This document shows, piece after piece, positions 16,241 to 24,292 of a DNA stretch of 64,000 nt (positions are counted from its first letter, which is position 1; every line of letters starts with the position of its first letter). The notes under the pieces were generated by a model. It was not told the origin of the DNA, ran no database searches, and was given only the letters and a program-made list of their open reading frames with translations. Both the position numbers and the translations under genes were made by a program. Origin of the DNA: an uncultured Lentisphaerota bacterium (GTDB lineage: Bacteria; Verrucomicrobiota; Kiritimatiellia; CAIQIC01); NCBI GenBank assembly GCA_903896925.1, contig CAITZM010000072.1, positions 62,001 to 126,000 on the forward strand, written 5' to 3'.

Positions 16241-19200
16241 ATGAAAGCGAAATTCTCCCAGCTTATCCTCGCCTGCACCCTCGGCACCGTGCTCATCGGG
16301 GCGCTGTTGGCGTCCGCGGAGCCGGTTGCATCTGCCCGGGCGGCCAAGAAGAAAGGCGCGGCGCTTGCAGTCGCGCGTCCGAGCGAAACGAACGAGCCGA
16401 CGCGCCGCATCGTCTACAAGACCGTGGGCGACCGGAAACTGGAGCTGCATCTTTTCGAGCCGACCGGCCACAAGGCCTCGGACCAGCGCGCGTGCTTCGT
16501 TGCCATCCACGGTGGCGGCTGGGTCTCGGGCACGCCGTCGCGTTTCTATCGGTTCGCCGGGCATTTCGCGCAACAGGGCTGCCTGGGCGTCAGCGTCGAG
16601 TACCGGCTTGCGAAGCCGGACAGCGGTGTGACGGTTTTCGATTGCGTGAAGGACGGACGCTCGGCCATCCGCTATTTGCGCCAGCACGCCGCCGAGCTGG
16701 GCATCGATCCGGAGAAAATCATCGTGAGCGGCGGCTCGGCGGGCGGCCACGTGGCGACCGGCACGGCGCTGTTCGCCGGCGTGGACGAGGCAGGCGAGGA
16801 GGTGAAGGTGTCCAGCGTGCCGAACGCACTGGTGCTCTACTTCCCGGTGATCGACACCTCGCTCGAAGGCTACGGCAACAAGAAGTGCGGCGAGCGCTGG
16901 CAGGAAATTTCGCCGCTGCATCGCGTGCAGGCCGGCGCGCCGCCGACGCTCATCCTGCACGGCACGGCGGACACGACCACGCCGTTCAAGGGAGCCCAGG
17001 CCTTTGACGCAGCAATGCACAAGGCCGGTAACCGCTGCGAGCTGATCGCTCACGAGGGCGGGAAGCACGGCTATCTCCTGGCCAAGCCCGAATTGTTCAT
17101 GCAGGCCATGGAGCAGACAGATAAGTTTTTGCAGTCGCTCAAGCTGCTGGAGCCGGCTGCGGAGCGTCTGGTGGCCGGCATGTTGCCGGCCACGACAAAT
17201 TCCTCAACACTGGAGGCGCAGTTTGCCGCACCGCCGTCCGCGTTCAAACCGTGGGTCTTTTTCTTCTTCGAGAGCGAGGTGATGGATTTGCCGGGGATCA
17301 CCGCGGACCTGGAGGCGCTGGCCTCGGCGGGCGTGGGCGGACTCATCGTCTTCATCGAGCACCGCGCCGGGATGAAGACCGGAGACGTGAAGACCTTCTC
17401 CCCGGGGTACACCGCCGGCATGCGGCACCTGCTGGCCGAGGCGCAGCGGCTGGGCTTGGTGGTGAGCTTGCACAACTGTCCCGGCTCGGCGACGGCCGGC
17501 GGTCCGTGGAACGACCCGGAACATTCGATGAAACAATTTATGTGGAGCGAGACGCCGGTGACAGGCGGAGGCACGCGCACGCTCAAGCTGAAGCAGCCCT
17601 GCAGCTATTTCGATTTCTACCGCGACATCGCCGTCATGGCCTATCCGGTCTCCGCCAGCAGCACGCCAGCGGCGCTCCCGAAGCCCAGGCTCTCCGCGCC
17701 ACAAGGCGGGCGCGATCTGGATGAAATGATGGATGGCGACCTGCTCACCACCACGCTGTTCCGTGGAGAATCGCTCAAGGCAAAGCGCGAAATCCGTCTC
17801 GAGTATCCTGCGCCGGTGACCGTGGGCCGCCTCTATGTCTACGGCAACCTGTTCCGCTACGCGCAGCCGCTGAACTATACCTTGGAGGTTTCGGCCGATG
17901 GCAAGCAGTGGCGGCCAGTTGCGACGGCCATCCAGCGCGGCAACAATCCCGCGCTCGCGGACTTCCCCGCGGTGACCGGGCAACACTTCCGCGTCTGGGC
18001 ATCCACGCGCACGGATAATTTCTGGATCGCAGAGCTCGACCTGCTGCCGCCCGGAGGCCGGCCGCGCGCCTATCCGCAGTTCAACGACTGGGCCGCCGCC
18101 ACGGGCCGTGAGAAAGGTACATTCAACGCCTTCCGTCCGCTGCTGCTGGGGGCTGATCAGCCGGTGCAGGCGGCGCGCGCGGTGGATCTCACCTCGCGCT
18201 TGCGGCCCGATGGCAGCCTGACCTGGGACGCGCCGGCGGGCGACTGGCTCGTGTTGCGTTCGGGCTATACGACCACCGGCAAGAAGAACCACCCGGCCGC
18301 CGCGGAAGGCCACGGGTTCGAGGTGGACAAGTTCGATGCGCAGCTGGTCCGGCGTCACGCGGAGGAAAGTTTGCGGCTCATGAGCGGAAACGCGCTGGAT
18401 GCGGCCAGCCTCAAGATGCTTCACGTGGATAGCTGGGAGGCGGGCGGGCAGTCGTGGACGGAGAAACTGCCCGCCGAGTTCGAGCGCCGTAATGGCTACT
18501 CGCTGCTCCCGTTCCTGCCCGCGCTCGGGGCGCGGGTGGTGAACGATGCCGCGACGACGCAGCGCTTCCTGGAGGATTTCCGGCGCACCCTGCAGGCGCT
18601 GGTGGCGGATTCTTTTTACGGCGGAATGCAGGCGTTTGCTCACGAGCATGGGCTGGCCTTCCTGGCCGAGTCCTCGGCGGGGCCCGTGCCGATTCATCGT
18701 CCGCTGGACTACTTCAAGCATGTGGATATTCCGGCCGGCGAAGCGTGGGCGCTGGGCGGGTTCAGCACCGAGGGCAACATCAGCGGCGGTCTGCGCGACG
18801 CCGCCTCGGCCGCGCATATCTTCGGGCGTTCGCCGACTCCGGTCGAGGTGTTCACCTGCAACCGCGGCGACTGGAACACGGCGCCCCGCTATTTGAAGGC
18901 CTTCGGCGACAAGGTGCTCGCAGCCGGCGGCAACCAGCTGACGCTGCACTGCTACATCCATCAGCCCACCGGCGACCGCGCGCCCGGCTGGACGATGATC
19001 CACTATGGCACGACGTTCAACCGCCACGTCACCTGGTGGCCGCAGGTGAAACCGTGGTTGCAGTCCATGACGCGCAGCCAGCTGTTGCTCCGCCAAGGTC
19101 GCACGGTGGCGGATGTCTGCCGCCTGCTCGGCGACGAGGAGCCGCTCGCCAAAAGCGATGATCGGGCCACCTTCTGGGACGTGCCCGCCGGCTTCGCCAA

Positions 19201-20545
19201 CGATTGGATTGGACAGGACAATCTCCTGAACCTGTTCAGCGTGGCGGGCAGCGACCTCGTCGCCGGTGCGGCGCGCTACCGGCTGCTCGTGTTGCCGGAA
19301 AACAAACGGATGACGCTGAAGGCTGTGCGGAAATTGCACGAACTGGTCGCGGCGGGCGGAACCCTGCTGGGAGAGCGCCCCAGCGCTCGCGCCGGATTGC
19401 AAGGTGGCGAAGCGGCCGACATGGAATTCGCGCAACACATCGCGGCGTTGTGGGGGGACGGGAAAAAATCAGCGCAGGATCGCGTCGTCGTCAAGGGGCG
19501 CGTGTTGGCGGGCCTGACGGTGGATGCAGCTCTCGCCAAGCTCGGCGTGCAACCGGACCTGTCGTGGGTCGCGGCCGAGGCAACGCCGCAGATTAACTGG
19601 CATCACCGGCGCGACGGCGGGCGGGACCTCTACTTTCTGGCCAACGGCGCCACAAATGCGTTACGGGCCACGTTCTCGTTCCGCGTCGCGGAGCGCGCGC
19701 CGGAAATCTGGCGGCCCGAAACCGGCGCAGTCCAACACCCTGCGCTCTACCGCCAGATCAACGGGCGGGTGGAGTTGCCGCTCGAACTCGGTCCCGCCGA
19801 ATCCTGCTTCATCGTTTTTTCGGCGACCGCAGATCGTGGGCATTTTGAAAGTGTGAAGCGGTCGGGAGTGGATCTCTGGCCGCACAGCGCGGCACCGGCA
19901 GCAGGTTGTCCCGCGGTGTGGCGACAGCCCGAGGGCCAGACCGTGCTGCAGGCTGCACAGTCCGGCGAATATGCTTTGGAAAGTTCACAACAAGTGCCGG
20001 TCAAAGCCACGCTCGCAGCGATGCCCCCGCCGCTGGAACTACGTGGCCCCTGGCAGGTGAGCTTCGAGGGCGTCGCCCGCCCGAATCCACAGGTCTTCGC
20101 CCAACTCATTGGCTGGAATACGCACGCCGATCCGGCGGTGCGTTTCTTCTCCGGCACCGGCGAGTATCGGACGGAATTCGACTTCGCCGGCGCGGGCGCC
20201 GCCGGTGTGCGCGTCTGGCTCGACCTGGGCGAGGTTCGCGAATTGGCGGAGGTATCGCTCAACGGGACGCCGCTGGATGTAGTTTGGAAACCTCCGTTCC
20301 GTCTCGACGTGACCGGGAAGCTGCGGGATGGCCGCAACGAACTGGTGATCCGGGCGATCAACACCTGGGCGAACCGGCTGATCGGCGACGCCGCGCTGCC
20401 GGAGGCCGACCGCCACACCTGGACCTCGTTCAAGCATTATCAGAAAACCGATACACTCCCGGACTCCGGGCTGCTGGGCCCGGTGACGCTGCAGATGAGC
20501 GCCGAAGCCATTGTCAATATTAAGCAGGGGAAAACTACAAAATGA
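16241..20545 (+). CDS. Alpha/beta-hydrolase esterase fused to GH106-like glycoside hydrolase
   Basis: This is about 1434 residues in one open frame. Residues ~1-27 are a signal peptide. Residues ~55-300 are an alpha/beta hydrolase: HGGGW oxyanion loop (90-94), Ser166 in GGSAGG as nucleophile, Asp in HGTADTTTPF and His in GGKHGYL. A palindrome-encoded junction (VAGMLPAT, 311-318) leads into a GH106-like protein: MDLPGITADLEALASAGVGG, SLHNCPGSATAGGPW, FDFYRDIAVMAYPV, HVDSWEAGGQSW and AESSAGP, with a C-terminal galactose-binding-like sandwich (WLDLGEVRELAEVSLNG). GH106 enzymes are alpha-L-rhamnosidases. The protein probably removes an ester group and a sugar from the same side chain. It is 6 bp after a sulfatase and overlaps the next gene by 4 bp. 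Confidence 0.85.
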   Translation: MKAKFSQLILACTLGTVLIGALLASAEPVASARAAKKKGAALAVARPSETNEPTRRIVYKTVGDRKLELHLFEPTGHKASDQRACFVAIHGGGWVSGTPSRFYRFAGHFAQQGCLGVSVEYRLAKPDSGVTVFDCVKDGRSAIRYLRQHAAELGIDPEKIIVSGGSAGGHVATGTALFAGVDEAGEEVKVSSVPNALVLYFPVIDTSLEGYGNKKCGERWQEISPLHRVQAGAPPTLILHGTADTTTPFKGAQAFDAAMHKAGNRCELIAHEGGKHGYLLAKPELFMQAMEQTDKFLQSLKLLEPAAERLVAGMLPATTNSSTLEAQFAAPPSAFKPWVFFFFESEVMDLPGITADLEALASAGVGGLIVFIEHRAGMKTGDVKTFSPGYTAGMRHLLAEAQRLGLVVSLHNCPGSATAGGPWNDPEHSMKQFMWSETPVTGGGTRTLKLKQPCSYFDFYRDIAVMAYPVSASSTPAALPKPRLSAPQGGRDLDEMMDGDLLTTTLFRGESLKAKREIRLEYPAPVTVGRLYVYGNLFRYAQPLNYTLEVSADGKQWRPVATAIQRGNNPALADFPAVTGQHFRVWASTRTDNFWIAELDLLPPGGRPRAYPQFNDWAAATGREKGTFNAFRPLLLGADQPVQAARAVDLTSRLRPDGSLTWDAPAGDWLVLRSGYTTTGKKNHPAAAEGHGFEVDKFDAQLVRRHAEESLRLMSGNALDAASLKMLHVDSWEAGGQSWTEKLPAEFERRNGYSLLPFLPALGARVVNDAATTQRFLEDFRRTLQALVADSFYGGMQAFAHEHGLAFLAESSAGPVPIHRPLDYFKHVDIPAGEAWALGGFSTEGNISGGLRDAASAAHIFGRSPTPVEVFTCNRGDWNTAPRYLKAFGDKVLAAGGNQLTLHCYIHQPTGDRAPGWTMIHYGTTFNRHVTWWPQVKPWLQSMTRSQLLLRQGRTVADVCRLLGDEEPLAKSDDRATFWDVPAGFANDWIGQDNLLNLFSVAGSDLVAGAARYRLLVLPENKRMTLKAVRKLHELVAAGGTLLGERPSARAGLQGGEAADMEFAQHIAALWGDGKKSAQDRVVVKGRVLAGLTVDAALAKLGVQPDLSWVAAEATPQINWHHRRDGGRDLYFLANGATNALRATFSFRVAERAPEIWRPETGAVQHPALYRQINGRVELPLELGPAESCFIVFSATADRGHFESVKRSGVDLWPHSAAPAAGCPAVWRQPEGQTVLQAAQSGEYALESSQQVPVKATLAAMPPPLELRGPWQVSFEGVARPNPQVFAQLIGWNTHADPAVRFFSGTGEYRTEFDFAGAGAAGVRVWLDLGEVRELAEVSLNGTPLDVVWKPPFRLDVTGKLRDGRNELVIRAINTWANRLIGDAALPEADRHTWTSFKHYQKTDTLPDSGLLGPVTLQMSAEAIVNIKQGKTTK
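17171..17193. repeat. Perfect inverted repeat at the esterase-GH106 junction
   Basis: The arms GTGGCCGGCA and TGCCGGCCAC are exact reverse complements around a TGT loop. It is read in frame (VAGMLPAT) exactly between the two enzyme domains. Confidence 0.75.
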
Positions 20546-21414
20546 AAACCAAGCCATGGATTCTCGGTGCTTTCGGCCTCCTCGGTGGTGCCGCGTGCGC
20601 GGCCGAACCGCTGACTCCAGTGGATCTCGCCAAGCCGCCGGCAGGCGTCGAGCGCATCGAGCTGTTCCTGCTGATCGGACAGTCGAACATGAAGGGCCGC
20701 GGCGAAGTGCCCGCGACGCAGACGCCGGACCCGCGCATTGCCATGCTGCACTTCACAACGGATCAGTGGTTTCTCGCGCGGCATCCGTTGCACCACGCCG
20801 GCGATCCTGTGACGCTCAAGGGTGGCGGCAACGAGGGTGTCGGTCCCGGCCTCGCGTTTGCGCAGGCACTGGCCGCGCGCGAGCCGAAGGTCATGGTCGG
20901 CCTTGTACCGTGCGCCGTCGGCGGCAGCAAGTTGAATCTCTGGCTGAAGGGCGGCAGGCTTTATGAGAGCGCCCTGCGCCGTGCCCGCCTCGCGCTCGCG
21001 ACGAAGTCTTCCGTTCCGGTCGCGCTCAAGGGCGCGCTCTGGTTGCAGGGCGAGGCCGACTCGACGCCCGAATTGCAGCCGACTTATCAGGCGCGGCTCG
21101 TGCGTATGCTGGACGACCTGCGCGCTGACCTTGCTACGCCAGACCTGCCGTTTATCGCCGCGACCATCGGCAAATTTCGCGCTCCTGCCAAGGCGGGTCC
21201 CTCCGGCAGGGCGCTCATCAACGAAACCCTGCTCGCGCTGGCGAAGCAGCGGGCGCATACCGCCTGCGTGGATGCACGCGATCTCAAGGGTCATATCGGC
21301 GATGGCGTGCATTACAATGCGGCCTCTGCCAACATCATCGGCGAGCGGATGGCGGCGAAATATTTCGAGCTGCAAACGAAGCCGGTCGCGATCGATCAGA
21401 AAGGAAAGCCATGA
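20542..21414 (+). CDS. CE6-like / sialate O-acetylesterase-type SGNH esterase
   Basis: This is about 290 residues with a signal peptide (cut near CAA, residue ~20). LFLLIGQSNMKGRG places the nucleophile at Ser48; LWLQGEADS and DGVHYN (Asp254, His257) complete the signature of the DUF303/CE6 group, which includes acetylxylan esterases and sialic acid O-acetylesterases. It probably removes acetyl groups from the target polysaccharide. It is coupled by ATGA overlaps to the esterase-GH106 fusion upstream and to the sulfatase downstream. Confidence 0.85.
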   Translation: MKTKPWILGAFGLLGGAACAAEPLTPVDLAKPPAGVERIELFLLIGQSNMKGRGEVPATQTPDPRIAMLHFTTDQWFLARHPLHHAGDPVTLKGGGNEGVGPGLAFAQALAAREPKVMVGLVPCAVGGSKLNLWLKGGRLYESALRRARLALATKSSVPVALKGALWLQGEADSTPELQPTYQARLVRMLDDLRADLATPDLPFIAATIGKFRAPAKAGPSGRALINETLLALAKQRAHTACVDARDLKGHIGDGVHYNAASANIIGERMAAKYFELQTKPVAIDQKGKP

Positions 21415-22847
21415 AGAAACTCTTGCTCCTCCTCGCGCTGCTGGGCACGCCGGGGCTCGCGGCCTCCCCCAAGCCGAACATCGTCTTCATCCTCGCCGAC
21501 GATCTCGGCTGGACCGACACGGCCACCTACGGCAGCAAATATTACGAGACGCCGAACATTGACCGGCTGGCGAAGCAGGGCATCAAGTTCATGGCCTATC
21601 ACAACTGCCAGAACTGCGCGCCGACGCGCGCCGCGCTGATGTCCGGCCAGTACGGGCCGCGCACGGGCGTCTACACGGTCGGCGGCATCAACCGCTTCGA
21701 CTGGAGCATGCGGCCGCTGCGCCCGGTGGACAACGTCACGATGCTGCCGCTCGAGAAGATCACCATCGCGCAGTCGCTCAAGCAGGCCGGCTACGCGACG
21801 GGGATGTTCGGCAAGTGGCATCTGGGCGAGGACGCGGACCATCACCCCGGCCACCGCGGCTTCGACGAGGCGATCACCTCGATGGGCGCGCATTTCAACT
21901 TCAAGACCCAGCCCCCGGTGGCGCATCCGCGCGACGCCTATCTCGCCGACTGGCTGACCGACCGCGCGGTCGATTTTATCCGCCGCCACAAGGACGGCCC
22001 GTTCTTCCTCTATCTGCCGCACTTCGCCGTGCATTCGCCGCACGAAGCGAAGAAGGACCTCATCGAAAAGTTCAAACCCAAGCCGCCGGTCGGCGGCCAC
22101 AACAACGCGACCTATGCCGCGATGATCTACAGCGTGGACGAAAGCGTCGGCCGCGTCATGGCCGTGCTCGACGAACTCAAGCTGGCGGACAACACCGTGG
22201 TGATCTTCTCCAGCGACAACGGCGGCGTCGGCGGCTACGAACGCGAAGGGGTGCATGGCGGCGATATCACCGACAACACCCCCTTGCGCAGCGGCAAGGG
22301 CAGCCTCTATGAGGGCGGCACGCGCGAGCCCTTCATCGTCCGCTGGCCCGGCAACGTGCCACCCGGCAGCATCTGTGGCGTGCCCGCCATCCATGTGGAC
22401 CTCTATCCCACGCTGCTGGACCTCGCCGGCGCAGCGCGCCCGGCCAACTACACGCTCGACGGCGAAAGCCTGGTGCCCTTGTTTCGCGACGGCAACGCGA
22501 AGCTGAAGCGCGACGCGATCTTCCAGCATTTCCCCGGCTATCTGGGCGCGGCCCAGAACACCTGGCGCACGACGCCGGTCGGCCTCATCCAATCCGGCGA
22601 TTGGAAACTGATGGAATTTTTCGAGGACCACCGGCTGGAGCTGTACAACCTGCACGACGATGTCGGCGAGTCGAAGAACCTCGCCAAGGAAAACCCGGAG
22701 CTGACGCAGAAACTGCACGCGCAGATGCTCGCCTGGCGTCAGGAGATCAAGGCGCCGATGCCCACGCCGAATAAGGGCGAAGTGCAGCAAGGCAAAGGAA
22801 AGAAGAAGAAAAACAAGGCTGGCAAGCAGCATGGTGAAGCTGAATGA
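21411..22847 (+). CDS. Secreted sulfatase
   Basis: This is about 478 residues with a short Sec signal peptide (MKKLLLLLALLGTPGLAAS) and almost no linker: the sulfatase domain starts at residue 22 (PNIVFILADDLGW). Cys69 in CAPTRAALMSG is the expected formylglycine site; FGKWHLGE, SSDNGGVGG and SLYEGGTREPFIVRW are conserved blocks. The C-terminus is a Lys-rich tail (KGKKKKNKAGK). Unlike most of its neighbours it carries neither repeat family in its leader. It overlaps the esterase gene by 4 bp and lies 9 bp before the next sulfatase. Confidence 0.93.
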   Translation: MKKLLLLLALLGTPGLAASPKPNIVFILADDLGWTDTATYGSKYYETPNIDRLAKQGIKFMAYHNCQNCAPTRAALMSGQYGPRTGVYTVGGINRFDWSMRPLRPVDNVTMLPLEKITIAQSLKQAGYATGMFGKWHLGEDADHHPGHRGFDEAITSMGAHFNFKTQPPVAHPRDAYLADWLTDRAVDFIRRHKDGPFFLYLPHFAVHSPHEAKKDLIEKFKPKPPVGGHNNATYAAMIYSVDESVGRVMAVLDELKLADNTVVIFSSDNGGVGGYEREGVHGGDITDNTPLRSGKGSLYEGGTREPFIVRWPGNVPPGSICGVPAIHVDLYPTLLDLAGAARPANYTLDGESLVPLFRDGNAKLKRDAIFQHFPGYLGAAQNTWRTTPVGLIQSGDWKLMEFFEDHRLELYNLHDDVGESKNLAKENPELTQKLHAQMLAWRQEIKAPMPTPNKGEVQQGKGKKKKNKAGKQHGEAE

Positions 22848-22852
22848 GGAGG
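22846..22852 (+). promoter_or_regulatory. Strong ribosome binding site before a GTG start
   Basis: GAGGAGG with a four-base spacer to the GTG at 22857. It supports GTG as the start of the next sulfatase and overlaps the stop region of the previous one. Confidence 0.7.
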
Positions 22853-22856
22853 TTCT

Positions 22857-24260
22857 GTGCACAGAAATGACTTTTTGAAGCTGCTCGGACTCGTCGTGGC
22901 AACCCTGACTTTTCCCATGGTTGGAAGATGTGCCGATGCGGCTGTCCAAACCTTGGAACCCGCCGCAGCTCCGGCGGGCAAGCAGACCCAGACGTCGCAC
23001 CTCTTCGGCGCCGCTCAGGGCAGGCCGAACATCCTGCTCATCCTCGTCGATGATCTCGGCTATGGCGACGTGGGCGTGCAGGGCTGCAAGGATTTTGCAA
23101 CGCCGCACATGGACTCGATCGCGAAGGCCGGCTGGCGCTTCACGAACGGCTATGTGGCTGCGCCGGTCTGTGGGCCCTCGCGCGCGTCGCTGCTGACGGG
23201 CCGGCACCCGTGCCGGATCCTGCCCTACGAAGGCAATCCCCCGCCGGGCTCGGACACCGGCCTGCCGCTGGCGCACAAGCTGATGTCGGATTACCTGAAG
23301 CAGTCGGGCTACCGCACCGCGGCGCTCGGCAAGTGGCACCTCGGGGAAAGTCCCCGGCATCATCCGCTGGCGCGCGGCTTCGACGAGTTCTACGGCTTCC
23401 TCGCCGGCATGCACAGCTATCTCAAGGCCGAGGATGAAAAGTGGGGCCCGCTGCTGCGCGGGCGCGAAAAGACAGGGCTCGAGAAATATCTCACGTTCGC
23501 CCTGGCCGACGAGGCGTGTGCGTTCATCCGCCGGAAGGCGCCGGAGCCCTACTTCCTCTATCTGGCCTTCAATGCGCCGCATGTGCCGCTGGAGGCACCG
23601 GATGATTATCTGGCCAAGTCCAAACACCTGGCCGACCCGCGGCGGCGCGCGTTCGCGGCGATGACCATGGCGCTCGACGACGCCATCGGCCGCGTGCTGG
23701 CCACGGTGCGGGAGAGCGGGCAGGAACAGAATACCTTGGTTGTTTTCTTGAGCGACAACGGCGCGGCGCTCATCCCGGGCTCGGCGGAGAACGGCGGCTG
23801 TAACGACCCGCTGCGCGGCTCGAAGGCGCAGCTCTGGGAGGGCGGCATCCGCATCCCGTTCTTCATGCAGTGGACCGGCCATTTCGCGGCGGGCAAGGTC
23901 GAGGATACGCCGATCAGCTCGCTCGACCTGTTGCCGACCCTGCTCGCCGTGGCGGGCACTCCGGCGCCGTCGGATGCAAAGTTCGACGGGTTGAACCTGC
24001 TCCCGTGGCTTGCCGGCGAGAGCGCTGCGCCGGCGCGCGAGCGGCTGTATTGGAAATTCGGTCCGCTCCAGTATGCCGTCCGCGAGGGCGATCTGAAACT
24101 GGTCCGGGTGAACGCCGAAAAGGGCTTGTTCAACCTCCAGCAGGATGTCGGGGAGAAGAACGACCGCACGGCGCAGCGGCCCACCTTGGCGCGCCAGCTT
24201 GATACGGATTGGAAGAAATGGGATGCGGACAACCTGGTGCCCAGTCGTCGCAAACCCTGA
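22857..24260 (+). CDS. Secreted sulfatase with an altered twin-arginine leader
   Basis: This is about 467 residues from GTG, fixed by GAGGAGG. The leader reads MHRNDFLKLLG, which matches the RRDFLKLAG leaders of neighbouring sulfatases except that the second Arg of the pair is Asn. Export may therefore be weak Tat or may go by Sec through the hydrophobic stretch that follows. The sulfatase domain begins at RPNILLILVDDLGYG; Cys105 in CGPSRASLLTG is the expected formylglycine site, with LGKWHLGE and LSDNGAAL further on. The linker carries two TTCCAA palindromes (FPMVGR, VQTLEP) and the TTCGACTCC-type repeat (LFGAAQGR). Confidence 0.9.
   Translation: MHRNDFLKLLGLVVATLTFPMVGRCADAAVQTLEPAAAPAGKQTQTSHLFGAAQGRPNILLILVDDLGYGDVGVQGCKDFATPHMDSIAKAGWRFTNGYVAAPVCGPSRASLLTGRHPCRILPYEGNPPPGSDTGLPLAHKLMSDYLKQSGYRTAALGKWHLGESPRHHPLARGFDEFYGFLAGMHSYLKAEDEKWGPLLRGREKTGLEKYLTFALADEACAFIRRKAPEPYFLYLAFNAPHVPLEAPDDYLAKSKHLADPRRRAFAAMTMALDDAIGRVLATVRESGQEQNTLVVFLSDNGAALIPGSAENGGCNDPLRGSKAQLWEGGIRIPFFMQWTGHFAAGKVEDTPISSLDLLPTLLAVAGTPAPSDAKFDGLNLLPWLAGESAAPARERLYWKFGPLQYAVREGDLKLVRVNAEKGLFNLQQDVGEKNDRTAQRPTLARQLDTDWKKWDADNLVPSRRKP
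22910..22958. repeat. Two TTCCAA-type palindromes in frame in sulfatase leader
   Basis: TTTTCCCATGGTTGGAAG (22910-22927, encoding FPMVGR) and TCCAAACCTTGGAA (22945-22958, encoding VQTLEP), again in two frames. Confidence 0.7.
23001..23026. repeat. In-frame copy of the TTCGACTCCGCTCAGGGCAGG repeat
   Basis: CTCTTCGGCGCCGCTCAGGG followed by CAGGCC encodes LFGAAQGR directly before PNIL of the sulfatase domain. Confidence 0.65.
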
Positions 24261-24292
24261 AGAGCATTTGACCCCAAGGAAAAGGATGTAAC

